Virus record (IMG/VR): IMGVR_UViG_3300017991_003853
Location: 1 to 28,850 of that record
Length of the DNA: 28,850 nt
Origin: a virus
Reading direction: 5' to 3' (one strand)
A program made the translations under genes and the position numbers. The notes under the pieces are model-generated. The model was not told the origin of the DNA. It was given only the letters and a program-made list of their open reading frames with translations, and ran no database searches. Shown piece by piece: positions 13,758 through 22,224 of the stretch (position 1 is the first letter of the stretch; every line of letters begins with the position of its first letter).

Positions 13758-14383
13758 TGGCAAGGGCACAAGACATAGAGCGTTTTCGTCGTCCAGAAAT
13801 ATTTCTTTCTGAGCTTATAAATGACCACGCACGCGGAGATATAAGAAATAAGAGTGATCATGTTCAGACATGGTATCGTGCTCTTGTTATTGCCGTTGAT
13901 GTGTTCGGCGCTCGTCTAGAGAATCCAGATGGCGAGGGCTTCATGACTCACGTTATTGACGGAAAGAGTGTTGATACACCGGCGACGATTGGGCCGGTGA
14001 ATCCAAAAAATAGTGTAAAAGCTCGCATCATCTCCAATGAATTTGACCAATTCATTGGAGATGATGATCTTCGTGTTTTTTGGCCGATGATGCCCGAACA
14101 TGACAGCGTCCCTGTTAAACCGGGTGAGCACATATATGTTACATTCGAGGATGAGAGCTACGAGCATGGGCTGTGGCTAGGGAAGGTCCCCGGAGATGAG
14201 AACCTGAATTACTTTAGAGGTCAGGACAAATATACGCTTGGCGAAGAAGGCAGGTTGGCGAATAGCTTCGGCGATGCTCCACCGAATCCAGATGTGACGG
14301 CAAATGATACTGACAAGATAGCCGCGGGAAGGCTTACTAACGATGGCAGGCTCTCGAGGTCATTTGGGGATGAGCCTGAGTAG
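13757..14383 (+). CDS. Baseplate spike-base protein with OB-fold (T4 gp5 N-terminal-like)
   Basis: ATG 13757 overlaps the previous stop (TGATG). 209 residues; the middle has PVKPGEHIYVTFEDESYEHG followed by LWLGKVPG, typical of the OB-fold at the base of gp5/gpV spikes that docks on the tail tube. The C-terminal tail holds two related segments, GRLANSFGDAPP and GRLSRSFGDEPE. The gene contains a perfect 18-bp inverted repeat (14026-14066). Its stop is TAG (14381-14383), immediately followed in the same frame by the ATG of the spike gene, so readthrough would give one gp5-like chain of about 409 residues. Confidence 0.68.
   Translation: MARAQDIERFRRPEIFLSELINDHARGDIRNKSDHVQTWYRALVIAVDVFGARLENPDGEGFMTHVIDGKSVDTPATIGPVNPKNSVKARIISNEFDQFIGDDDLRVFWPMMPEHDSVPVKPGEHIYVTFEDESYEHGLWLGKVPGDENLNYFRGQDKYTLGEEGRLANSFGDAPPNPDVTANDTDKIAAGRLTNDGRLSRSFGDEPE
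14026..14066. repeat. Perfect 18-bp inverted repeat with 5-nt loop (intragenic hairpin)
   Basis: CATCATCTCCAATGAATT (14026-14043) is exactly complementary to 14049-14066, with loop TGACC (14044-14048). A T6 run (14076-14081) begins 9 nt after the stem, too far for a standard intrinsic terminator. It lies inside the OB-fold gene and keeps the frame open (residues IISNEFDQFIGDD). Confidence 0.9.
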
Positions 14384-14983
14384 ATGTCATACGATATCGC
14401 GAGGGAGGACGTCCCCGAGTTCGTCAAGCGTGTTGGTGACAGGGTAATAGCTGGCTCAAACAATTCGATGATAGTGTTCGGAACGGACAGACCGACCGAC
14501 ATTGACAGTGGATACGGAGACATAAACTCTTTAGGAGGGGGAAAGAGAGCGGGTTCATGTCATATCATTGTGGGGAGAGCCGGCGAAAATCCTGACCCAA
14601 TCGACGATAAGTCGTTCATCTACCTTTCGATGAAGACGGACGTCGATGATAACCTCGAACTTACGTTTGAGGAAGAGACGAATGACGTTGCGGCAGCTGT
14701 GGTGAAGTCGGATGCTCTTAGGTTTGTAGCTAGGGAAAATTTGAAGATATCTGTTGGTGGCGCCTACATCTTTATGAAGTCTGACGGAACGGTCATCATC
14801 GATGGTCCTAAGATTGAGCTTGGTTCTGACGCTACGGAAAGAGTGATTAAGGGCGAGACTTTTACGAGGATATTTGCGGGCCACGCTCATGCTACAGCGA
14901 CAGGAAATTCAGGACCACCTCTTCCAAATCCAGATCTTCAAGCGAATAGACATCTTTCTGAAAGAAAGGTCTTCGTTAAGTAA
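14384..14983 (+). CDS. Baseplate spike protein (gp5 C-terminal / gpV beta-helix-like)
   Basis: A 199-residue protein. The C-terminal half shows alternating short strands (KISVGGAYIFMKSDGTVIID, IELGSDATERVIKGETF), the repetitive pattern of the intertwined beta-helix of T4 gp5 and P2 gpV, ending in GHAHATATGNSGPPLPNP, a motif common at the end of phage spike and hub proteins. Expected role: trimeric membrane-piercing needle at the centre of the baseplate. ATG 14384 directly follows the amber stop of the OB-fold gene in the same frame. No lysozyme domain is present between them, unlike T4 gp5. Confidence 0.75.
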   Translation: MSYDIAREDVPEFVKRVGDRVIAGSNNSMIVFGTDRPTDIDSGYGDINSLGGGKRAGSCHIIVGRAGENPDPIDDKSFIYLSMKTDVDDNLELTFEEETNDVAAAVVKSDALRFVARENLKISVGGAYIFMKSDGTVIIDGPKIELGSDATERVIKGETFTRIFAGHAHATATGNSGPPLPNPDLQANRHLSERKVFVK

Positions 14984-14984
14984 A

Positions 14985-15452
14985 GTGCCACTCGTGAAGA
15001 AAGTCCTAGAAGATGGACTGAGGGGCATGATGAATCCAGAAACGTCACCATCTTCTCTTCAGGAGGCCGCCAGCAGGTGGTCTTCGCTGTATCATTCATA
15101 CGCACAGTCGGCAATAGCCGGTGTCGTCCTGCCTACCACCTTAAATCTAGCATTGATAAAAATTCCCCTTAGTGGACCAGGTATGTTCCTCCAGAACCTC
15201 TCTGCGGGCATCGAGGCCTACTGGATGGGGACGCTGTGGGTCTCACCAGGCTTTACTGGTGTCACAGCTAATGCATCTGGCCTTGCTACAACATTGATAC
15301 CAATTGGGACTAGCTTAGCTACATCTATAAACGCGACCGTCGAACAGTCTGCAACAAGATACGCATCTGCCATAGATGCGTATACGAAGACTGTTCGTGT
15401 TATCGTCACTAACGTCACTTCTGGCGTGACATCCCCTGCCTTCCTATCATAG
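14985..15452 (+). CDS. Virion-associated protein of unknown function (155 aa)
   Basis: GTG 14985, one base after the spike stop, gives 155 residues; the frame extends upstream to 14874 but that part lies inside the spike gene. Ala/Thr/Ser-rich, with WSSLYHSYAQSAIAG, then a PGMFLQNLSAGIEAYWMGT segment and VSPGFTGVTANASGLATTLI. Mildly hydrophobic helices but no clear membrane span. Position between the spike and gp25 genes indicates a baseplate or hub role; no family recognised. It contains a perfect 10-bp hairpin (15359-15383). Confidence 0.65.
   Translation: MPLVKKVLEDGLRGMMNPETSPSSLQEAASRWSSLYHSYAQSAIAGVVLPTTLNLALIKIPLSGPGMFLQNLSAGIEAYWMGTLWVSPGFTGVTANASGLATTLIPIGTSLATSINATVEQSATRYASAIDAYTKTVRVIVTNVTSGVTSPAFLS
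15359..15383. repeat. Perfect 10-bp inverted repeat with 5-nt loop
   Basis: ATACGCATCT (15359-15368), loop GCCAT, AGATGCGTAT (15374-15383). It is inside the coding sequence of the unknown 155-residue protein, with no T-run after it. Confidence 0.8.
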
Positions 15453-15483
15453 AATAACAGTCTGACTTCCTATTTACGAGTAA

Positions 15484-15873
15484 ATGTCTATTGGATTTAC
15501 TCTACCGTTTGCGAAGTCATCTGGGTCTGTCGGCTATTTTGAGACGACAGCAAACGAAATTGATGCAATAAAGCAAGATATACATTCTCTTCTCATCACG
15601 AATTGGGGAGAACGTGTAATGCAATACAACTTCGGATGCAACATGAGAGAGTTCATGTTTGAACAGATGAGAGATAATGAGCTCAAATCTAGGATAGCCG
15701 ATAGAATAAGGTCGCAGATATCGACCTGGCTTCCTTTTGTTAAACTTGATGTTTTGAACATATTTTTCTCAACTGACAGTCCTAGCATTCCGGAGAATGC
15801 AATAGGCATCTCAATGGATTATCGAATTGCGTCAAAGCCAGACCTGAGAGGCTCCGCCGCGTTCATAGTATAG
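15484..15873 (+). CDS. Baseplate wedge protein, gp25/GPW family
   Basis: A 129-residue protein of the usual gp25 length. The segment IKQDIHSLLITNWGERVMQYNFGCNMREFMFEQ matches the family core: I-x2-D-I-x2-L-L-x-T-x2-G-E-R-x-M, then F-G and the F-E pair. gp25 bridges gp6 and the sheath-initiating part of the baseplate in contractile tails, so this gene supports a myovirus. It starts at ATG 15484 after a 31-bp gap with no clear Shine-Dalgarno and precedes the gp6 homologue as in many phages. Confidence 0.88.
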   Translation: MSIGFTLPFAKSSGSVGYFETTANEIDAIKQDIHSLLITNWGERVMQYNFGCNMREFMFEQMRDNELKSRIADRIRSQISTWLPFVKLDVLNIFFSTDSPSIPENAIGISMDYRIASKPDLRGSAAFIV

Positions 15874-15890
15874 CGTGCAGAGGAAAGAGA

Positions 15891-17711
15891 ATGGCAGAAT
15901 TCAATAAAGAGAAGACGATAAAGTACCTGAACAGGGATTTTTCCACGTTCAAGAGAGACTTGATGAAATTCACAGATGCCCACTTTACGGGCTCATTTCA
16001 GGATTTCAACGAGAGTTCGCCGGGAATGGCTCTGTTAGAGTTGAATGCATACGTAGGAGACGTTCTATCATTCTACATGGACCAGCAATTCAGCGAGTTA
16101 AAACAGGAGACTGCACGTCAAGAGAAGAACGTCGTTTCATTTGCGAAGTCTTTGGGGTATAGACCGAAGGGAAATAGAGCGGCGAGGGGGAAGGTTCATT
16201 TCATAATTGAGGTTCCTGCTACGACGGACGATTTGGGAAACACAGTTCCAGATGATTCGTTTTCACCGATATTGAGGAAGGGCTCGAAGGCGGGTGGGCC
16301 AAATGGAACGACGTTCGAGACACTGGATAACGTAGTGTTTAGCGCTTCTATTGGAAGAGAAGTCACGGGCTCACAGTTTGATGCGAGTACGGGATTGCCG
16401 ACGCATTTTGCTCTTCGTAAGCCAGTGGATGTGATAGCAGGAGAGACGAAGACAGATACAGTATCAGTGGGAGATTTTGAACAGTTTAAGACCGTAGAAT
16501 TGTCAAATGAGAATGTCATCGAGGTAATCTCTGTCGTAGATAGTGATGGCAACGATTGGACCGAAGTCGATTATCTCGCACAAGACACTGTATTTGATAG
16601 CGATGTGAATACAGACGAGGATAATTTCGAGGTTCCATACGTTCTTAAGTTGCTCACTGTTCCGAGGCGTTTCATCACCGATAGAGACCCGACCACAAAG
16701 AAGACATCACTTGTATTCGGTTCTGGTGACGGAGTGAATTTTGATGACCAGCTTATTCCAAATTTGGGTGATTATGCACTTCCACTTGCCGGGAGAAAGA
16801 CTTTCACGGCATTTGAGCTAGACCCTCAAAACTTTCTAAAGACGAGAAGCTTAGGTCTTAGTCCATTCAATACGACGTTAACGATTAAGTATCGTGTGGG
16901 TGGTGGCCCCGATACAAATGTTCCGCCGGGTTCTATAAGAAACGTTGAGAATGCTTTAATCTCGTTTAATGCGACGAACTTGAATGTTCAAAAGAAATCA
17001 GCAACTGAAGGGTCGATTGAATGCATAAACATGAAGAGCACACAGGGAGGCGCTCCACCTGAGAGCATCAGCGAGATTAAGGCGAATGGCGCTGCATTTT
17101 TCGCTGCGCAGAACAGAGTTGTAACGAAGGACGATTTTGTTGCTAGGGTTTTGACAATCCCTGAGAAGTTCGGTCGCCCAGAGAAGGTGTTCGTCAAGAG
17201 AAACAATACGAATGCACTCGCCATCGATATGCATGTCTTGTCGAAGGACCCAAACGGTCATCTGACCACGGCGACATCGACGTTGAAGAAGAACATAAAG
17301 AAATACATTTCGCAATATAGAATGATGACAGATGGCATCAATATTCTTGATGCAAAGATTATCAATCTAAAGATGGATTTTGGCATTGTCGTATCTCCAA
17401 AGTTTAATCGCTCTGAAGTACTAACGAAATGTCTTGATGTAGCCATCGATTATTTTGATGTAGATGAGCAGCAAATAGGACAGCCAATAGTGATTTCAGA
17501 TCTTTCATCTGAGTTGCAGAGTGTATTGGGTGTGATTTCTGTGTATGAGATTAAGTTTTCTACGACTATGGGAACTCATGATGGTTTTTCATACTCAAGC
17601 ACGAGATTTGATGTAACATCGCAGACAATGAATAACATCATCTACTGTCCCGACGACGCGATATTCGAGATTAAATTTCCTCGAAGGGACATCGTGGGAG
17701 TGGCGAAGTAA
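15891..17711 (+). CDS. Baseplate wedge protein, gp6 / baseplate-J-like
   Basis: A 606-residue protein. The N-terminus YLNRDFSTFKRDLMKF and ESSPGMALLELNAYVGDVLSFYMDQQ is the recognisable gp6 and baseplate-J start (family pattern D-x-N-x-S-P-x-x-x-L-L-E). The middle contains the J-like region around NGAAFFAAQNRVVTKDDFVA, which precedes the conserved C-terminal domain. gp6 forms the wedge ring that triggers sheath contraction. AGAGGAAAGAG just before ATG 15891 is a good binding site. Stop TAA 17709-17711 is immediately followed by the next ATG in the same frame. Confidence 0.87.
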   Translation: MAEFNKEKTIKYLNRDFSTFKRDLMKFTDAHFTGSFQDFNESSPGMALLELNAYVGDVLSFYMDQQFSELKQETARQEKNVVSFAKSLGYRPKGNRAARGKVHFIIEVPATTDDLGNTVPDDSFSPILRKGSKAGGPNGTTFETLDNVVFSASIGREVTGSQFDASTGLPTHFALRKPVDVIAGETKTDTVSVGDFEQFKTVELSNENVIEVISVVDSDGNDWTEVDYLAQDTVFDSDVNTDEDNFEVPYVLKLLTVPRRFITDRDPTTKKTSLVFGSGDGVNFDDQLIPNLGDYALPLAGRKTFTAFELDPQNFLKTRSLGLSPFNTTLTIKYRVGGGPDTNVPPGSIRNVENALISFNATNLNVQKKSATEGSIECINMKSTQGGAPPESISEIKANGAAFFAAQNRVVTKDDFVARVLTIPEKFGRPEKVFVKRNNTNALAIDMHVLSKDPNGHLTTATSTLKKNIKKYISQYRMMTDGINILDAKIINLKMDFGIVVSPKFNRSEVLTKCLDVAIDYFDVDEQQIGQPIVISDLSSELQSVLGVISVYEIKFSTTMGTHDGFSYSSTRFDVTSQTMNNIIYCPDDAIFEIKFPRRDIVGVAK

Positions 17712-19082
17712 ATGATATACAGGATATTTCCATCAAAAGATACATTCATTTCGAATGTAAAGAGGAACAACGTTCCACAGACTGGTTCAAACTTTGGTGC
17801 TTCTGAGATACTTGAACTTTTTAAGAAGACCGGAGTGTCTGGTTCATCTGGCTATGCTGCTTCATCTAGTATAGGACGTATTTTATTAGAATTTGATCTT
17901 GATGAAATTGCCAAGCTGACAGCATCTAGCGTGGCGCCGACGACTGGACAGACGTATCATCTAAAGTTGTTTGACGCTCAGCATGCCGAGGAGTTACCGT
18001 CAAGCTTTGATATAGAGATATCCAGAATGTCCCAATCATGGGATGAGGGCAAAGGAATAGATAACGACAATTATGCCGACAAGGGTGTCGCAAACTGGGA
18101 AAAAGCGAAGACGTCAGTTTGGTGGGATACTACTGGAAGCGATTTCGTGGAGAGCACTATTGCAACATATAGCTTTGATACTGGTCATGAAGATATAGAG
18201 GTCGATGTATCTGATATCATAGGGGCATGGCTGACGGGTGGGATGCCAAATTACGGTTTCATGGTTAAGCTGACCGACACAGAAGAGTGGGATGCTAACG
18301 ATTATTATACGAAGAAGTTCCATGCTAGGAACACACATTTTCTTGATAGACGACCAACCATTGAGATGAGATGGGATGACAGTGTCAAGGACCAGCGCAG
18401 CGTATTTCTTTTCGATATAACAAGCTCCCTATACCTTTATAACAAACAGCGTGGGCAGCTAACTAATATTTCTGGCGTGGGAACGGGAAATGATGTTCTA
18501 ACTGTAGATGTAATGGACCTGAGTGGGACTGTGCAGACAGTGTCAGCTTCACACACGGGATTGACAGGCATATACAGTGCATCATTTGCGTTGGCTTCAA
18601 GTTCATACTCAGGCTCTCTCTTTAGTGACGCATGGAGCTTGAATGGCAAGTCGTATATGACTGGAACATTTGTTCCACACAACGATGGAGCATACACGGA
18701 TAATGAGCAGGACGAATATCAAGTTCAAGTAAAGAATTTGAAACCAGAGTATGAGATTAGTGAGAAAGCAAGACTTAACCTTTTTGTAAAGACTAGGAAC
18801 TATAATCCAGCCGTCGTGCAAACAGGTTCGTTAGTTCTGCGTAACACGATCATCGAAAAGGGTTACTATAGAATCGATAATGCGCTCACCAACAAAGTGA
18901 TTATTCCTCTGGGAACTGGTTCCACGGAGACAACGAGACTTTCTTATGATGAAAACGGAAACTATTTTAGTTTCTACATGAACTCTCTAGCGCAAAGTGA
19001 AGTCTATAAGATTGTATTTTTCTTCAATGTAGATGGTCAACTTCAAAAGATTGATAATGACTACAGATTTAGGGTAAAGTAA
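17712..19082 (+). CDS. Virion protein with DNRLRE-like domain
   Basis: A 456-residue protein. The first about 220 residues (IFPSKDTFISN, NFGASEILEL, RILLEFDLDEI, SWDEGKG, then VDVSDIIGAWLTGGMPNYGFMVK) follow the order of DNRLRE beta-sandwich modules, found in carbohydrate-associated surface proteins. The rest is Ser/Thr/Gly-rich beta-structure with LVLRNTIIEKGYYRIDN. Between gp6 and the tail-I-like gene it is probably a baseplate-periphery or fibre-attachment protein that could bind glycans; assignment is by pattern only and moderate. It starts directly after the gp6 stop with no gap. Confidence 0.62.
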   Translation: MIYRIFPSKDTFISNVKRNNVPQTGSNFGASEILELFKKTGVSGSSGYAASSSIGRILLEFDLDEIAKLTASSVAPTTGQTYHLKLFDAQHAEELPSSFDIEISRMSQSWDEGKGIDNDNYADKGVANWEKAKTSVWWDTTGSDFVESTIATYSFDTGHEDIEVDVSDIIGAWLTGGMPNYGFMVKLTDTEEWDANDYYTKKFHARNTHFLDRRPTIEMRWDDSVKDQRSVFLFDITSSLYLYNKQRGQLTNISGVGTGNDVLTVDVMDLSGTVQTVSASHTGLTGIYSASFALASSSYSGSLFSDAWSLNGKSYMTGTFVPHNDGAYTDNEQDEYQVQVKNLKPEYEISEKARLNLFVKTRNYNPAVVQTGSLVLRNTIIEKGYYRIDNALTNKVIIPLGTGSTETTRLSYDENGNYFSFYMNSLAQSEVYKIVFFFNVDGQLQKIDNDYRFRVK

Positions 19083-19219
19083 TGCGATTCAGATATTCGA
19101 CAGTGGATGAATATTATGAGGCTATAGTTTCAATCATGGGTGAAAATCAAGAAGAAAAGTATGACGAGCTTGTAGAAGAAGTTATAGCTTTTTATGAGGT
19201 AAGTGGCAGTGGCAAGTGA
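19082..19219 (+). CDS. Small acidic ORF (45 aa)
   Basis: ATG 19082 shares its A with the preceding TAA and the stop TGA (19217-19219) overlaps the next gene by 17 bp. It encodes 45 residues, mostly acidic helix (NQEEKYDELVEEVIAFYE). It fills what would be a 120-bp gap in a genome with almost none, which supports it as real. No family recognised; possibly a small chaperone or assembly factor for the large tail protein that follows. Confidence 0.58.
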   Translation: MRFRYSTVDEYYEAIVSIMGENQEEKYDELVEEVIAFYEVSGSGK

Positions 19220-22200
19220 CCTTTTAGATCTGTTTAGAGATGGCTTTAAGGTAGAAGGCGATCTGGTTGCATCTGACCCACAGTCTCTTAGCACGATTTC
19301 TGATGCTACAGAAGAGCAGGACTTTGTCGTAGAGAAGATAAGAGAGCTTGAAAATGTAGAATTGAAAGTCGATTATTCTGATTTTTCAAATTTCGTGTTT
19401 TTCAATTCAGCATTTGATTATTTCAATATTACGGGGGAGAAGATATTAAACGAGTATCCATTTGACGGATCACGTGCACAACTACAGAAATTTACGAATG
19501 ACTTAGATGGATACCAAAAACATGTTTTAAAGAGCTGGCCAAGCTATGCTGGCCACATGAGATTTGATAGTTCAATTTCATCGTCATACATTCTCATCGA
19601 AGATGTAGGTGACGACGGAGGAAGCTACAGAACGGGAATACTTAGTCCGCACACATCTTCAATTTCTGTCTCTGCTTGGTTGAATGTGCCAGCAGCGATG
19701 ACTGGAACAGAAGAAGTTCAGGTCATTTTGCAGAAGGTGAGTGGTTCAAATGAAGATGGTTATACGCTGTATCTAACGGGCTCAGAGGTTAGATTTAGAA
19801 TGAAGTCGGGCTCTGTCGTCAATGAAGCGACGACAGAGATGGCTTTGGAAAGTGATCAGTATGTTGAAGGCGTATTCGATGCTACGAATACGACGGGTTC
19901 TATACTCATTTTTACAGGGAGTTCAACGCAGTATCCTATTCTTGCAAATTCATCAAGCTTGACGATATTCGAACGTATCGATTTGGCAGGAACATCTATG
20001 AGTGTAGCTTCTGGTACGATGGATGGTAAGAATGTCACATTTTTTACAGGATCGCTTGATGATGTCAAAGTGTGGAAAAAGCCGAGGACGTTAGCAAACA
20101 TAAGTTCATCGTTCAATGTGAAGCAGTATGCCGAAGAAAATCTGGTTGCTCTCTTTAGGTTCAACGGTTCAGGTTCTGCGCAGAGCACCAGTCACGATAG
20201 CGTAGTAATAGATTATTCGGGACGCGGTCTGAATGGAAGAGTTCAGAACTATTATGATGCGATGAGAGGGAGCGGTTCGCTGCTTGCTAGTGAGAAGCTT
20301 GACCCTGTGTTGTTAATTGATGCAAAAGATGTCGTCAGTTACATAGGGATACAGCAGACATCTGGTAGTGATTATGATAGGCAGAATGAGAATATCATAA
20401 CGAACATGCTGCCAGAACAGTTTTTTGTTCTTGAAGAATTCAAGAATACTGAGATATTGAAGAATTTTCTATACGTTAGTGGAAGACATTTTGATAGCAT
20501 TAAGTTGCACATAGACCAATTCACGAACATTCTAAAGACGAGTTACGGTGATTTCGACCAGACACCGGATGCTTTGCTTGATGTTGTTGCGAAGTTTTTT
20601 GGATGGGAGTTTACTGGTAACTTCTTGAATAAGGATGCATTTCAATATCTTCTCGGAAGAAACGTCCTGCAGAATCTCAACAGAAATAATGAGACCGATG
20701 TTGCGCTTTTTGAGATAAAAAATCAATTTTGGAGGCGCGTTCTCATCAATCTCATGCATTTTTATAAGACGAAAGGCACAAGAGAGAGCGTGAAAGCCCT
20801 GCTTAGGGCATATGGCATCAATGAGAATTTTGTTCGTATTAAGGAATTCGGTCATACTCCGAACGTCGGAGTGAGAACTGAACGCATTAAGGCAGATAAA
20901 AGCGTTCCAGTTTTGGGCTTTGGTTCTGGTAGTTTAACTGGTTCTATTACTTTGGCATTAGCGGGAGATAACATTCCAGGAACTGATTTCACTGTAGAGA
21001 CAAGGGTGAAGTTTCCATTGACATCGAGTTCTGACATCACTGCGACGAAGCTTTCTGGAACGCTTTGGTCTCTCGTTGATGGAGATACGTGGATGACGAT
21101 GCGCTACGAGAAAGATAGCGTGGGTTCGCACAGTGGAACATTACTTCTGTCATCGTCAGATGGGACGAACCAACTCAGTGCAGGTGGCTTGGGCATCTTT
21201 AATAATGAGTGGCAGAATATATCATTTATCATGAGCGACGCATCATCTTCGTTAAATGTGAACATTAGAGAACTTGATGAAGATGAGATAGATATCTATA
21301 CGACGTCGAGCTTAAAGGGTGTCTCAAGCGGTCTTATTACGACGGCGACGTGGGATACATTTCATGTAGGAGCAACAGCAAGCTTTGATGCAGAATATTG
21401 GATGCAAGAAGCACGACTTTGGACGAGAGAGTTGTCAAAAGAAGAGCTCGATGACCACACATTAAATTTTCAAAGCTACGGTGTGTCTGACATAGTTGCT
21501 CACGGAGATAATTTGAGAGTCAATTGGCGTCTCAATGAGGATTTGACAGCATCTGTAGCTGGCGTGATAGAACCACGCATCGAGGATTTTTCGATGTTTG
21601 AGAACCACGGCAGGGGCTCTGGTTTCAATCCTTCGAATAACGCTTATAAACGTACTCTTAATGATTACAACTACATTGCGTCTCTTGATTTTGGATGGAG
21701 TGATGACAAAGTAAGAATTTTCGATGCACCGGAAATTAAGCAGAGCGAGTTTGTAAATGACAGCAAGATGATAAGTCTTGAGTTTAACATGATAGATAGT
21801 CTCAATGAAGACATCGTACAAATTGTGCAGTCTATGGACATGTTCAATGAAGCCGTAGGGTTTCCTGCAAACAAGTATAGGGTTCAATACGAGGACCTTG
21901 AGACGTATAGAGAACACTATTTTAAGAGACTGCAGGGAAGACTGAACTTTACGTTGTTCGCGGATTTGCTGGACTTTTTCGATCGCTCTTTTATCGACAT
22001 GGTGAGGAAGCTCATCCCGGCACGTGCTTATTTCATGGGTGACGAACTTGTGGTGGAGAGCCACATGCTCGAGAGACCGAAAATCGTTTATGAGAGAAGA
22101 AGAGAACAAGACGTTCAGTTTATTCCAACAGGTGGCATTGAGATGTGGACGAGGTTCGGACAGAAAGATGATAAGACAGGAAGAAAGTTTCCTCGTTACA

Positions 22201-22223
22201 TTACTGGTAGCATAGGGGTCTGA
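19203..22223 (+). CDS. Large tail/baseplate protein: tail-protein-I-like core with two LamG-like domains
   Basis: A 1006-residue protein. First LamG/concanavalin-like jellyroll at about 120-330 (SISVSAWLNVP, LDDVKVWKKPRT), then a core at about 395-560 with MHFYKTKGTRESVKALLRAYG (KGT at about 524-526), the pattern seen in P2-type tail protein I and related baseplate proteins. A second LamG-like domain spans about 575-745 (FTVETRVKFPL, ARLWTRELSKEEL), and the C-terminus has MVRKLIPARAYFMGD (about 937). LamG-like insertions suggest glycan binding at the baseplate. Start GTG 19203, or GTG 19209, which is better spaced from GAGGT (19196-19200). Confidence 0.68.
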   Translation: MAVASDLLDLFRDGFKVEGDLVASDPQSLSTISDATEEQDFVVEKIRELENVELKVDYSDFSNFVFFNSAFDYFNITGEKILNEYPFDGSRAQLQKFTNDLDGYQKHVLKSWPSYAGHMRFDSSISSSYILIEDVGDDGGSYRTGILSPHTSSISVSAWLNVPAAMTGTEEVQVILQKVSGSNEDGYTLYLTGSEVRFRMKSGSVVNEATTEMALESDQYVEGVFDATNTTGSILIFTGSSTQYPILANSSSLTIFERIDLAGTSMSVASGTMDGKNVTFFTGSLDDVKVWKKPRTLANISSSFNVKQYAEENLVALFRFNGSGSAQSTSHDSVVIDYSGRGLNGRVQNYYDAMRGSGSLLASEKLDPVLLIDAKDVVSYIGIQQTSGSDYDRQNENIITNMLPEQFFVLEEFKNTEILKNFLYVSGRHFDSIKLHIDQFTNILKTSYGDFDQTPDALLDVVAKFFGWEFTGNFLNKDAFQYLLGRNVLQNLNRNNETDVALFEIKNQFWRRVLINLMHFYKTKGTRESVKALLRAYGINENFVRIKEFGHTPNVGVRTERIKADKSVPVLGFGSGSLTGSITLALAGDNIPGTDFTVETRVKFPLTSSSDITATKLSGTLWSLVDGDTWMTMRYEKDSVGSHSGTLLLSSSDGTNQLSAGGLGIFNNEWQNISFIMSDASSSLNVNIRELDEDEIDIYTTSSLKGVSSGLITTATWDTFHVGATASFDAEYWMQEARLWTRELSKEELDDHTLNFQSYGVSDIVAHGDNLRVNWRLNEDLTASVAGVIEPRIEDFSMFENHGRGSGFNPSNNAYKRTLNDYNYIASLDFGWSDDKVRIFDAPEIKQSEFVNDSKMISLEFNMIDSLNEDIVQIVQSMDMFNEAVGFPANKYRVQYEDLETYREHYFKRLQGRLNFTLFADLLDFFDRSFIDMVRKLIPARAYFMGDELVVESHMLERPKIVYERRREQDVQFIPTGGIEMWTRFGQKDDKTGRKFPRYITGSIGV

Positions 22224-22224
22224 C

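Noticed and set aside
13816-13823. TATAAATG, similar to the T4 late promoter TATAAATA
   Set aside because: It is inside the OB-fold gene, has a mismatch, and no set of similar sites lies before other structural genes.
14049-14081. Intrinsic terminator at the 18-bp hairpin
   Set aside because: The T-run starts 9 nt after the stem and the stem is in the middle of a gene, so standard termination is not supported.
14874-14984. Upstream extension of the 155-residue protein
   Set aside because: It overlaps the spike gene by more than 100 bp; GTG 14985 right after the spike stop fits the packing of the window.
15244-15261. CACCAG/CTGGTG inverted repeat
   Set aside because: Only 6-bp arms within coding sequence; expected by chance.
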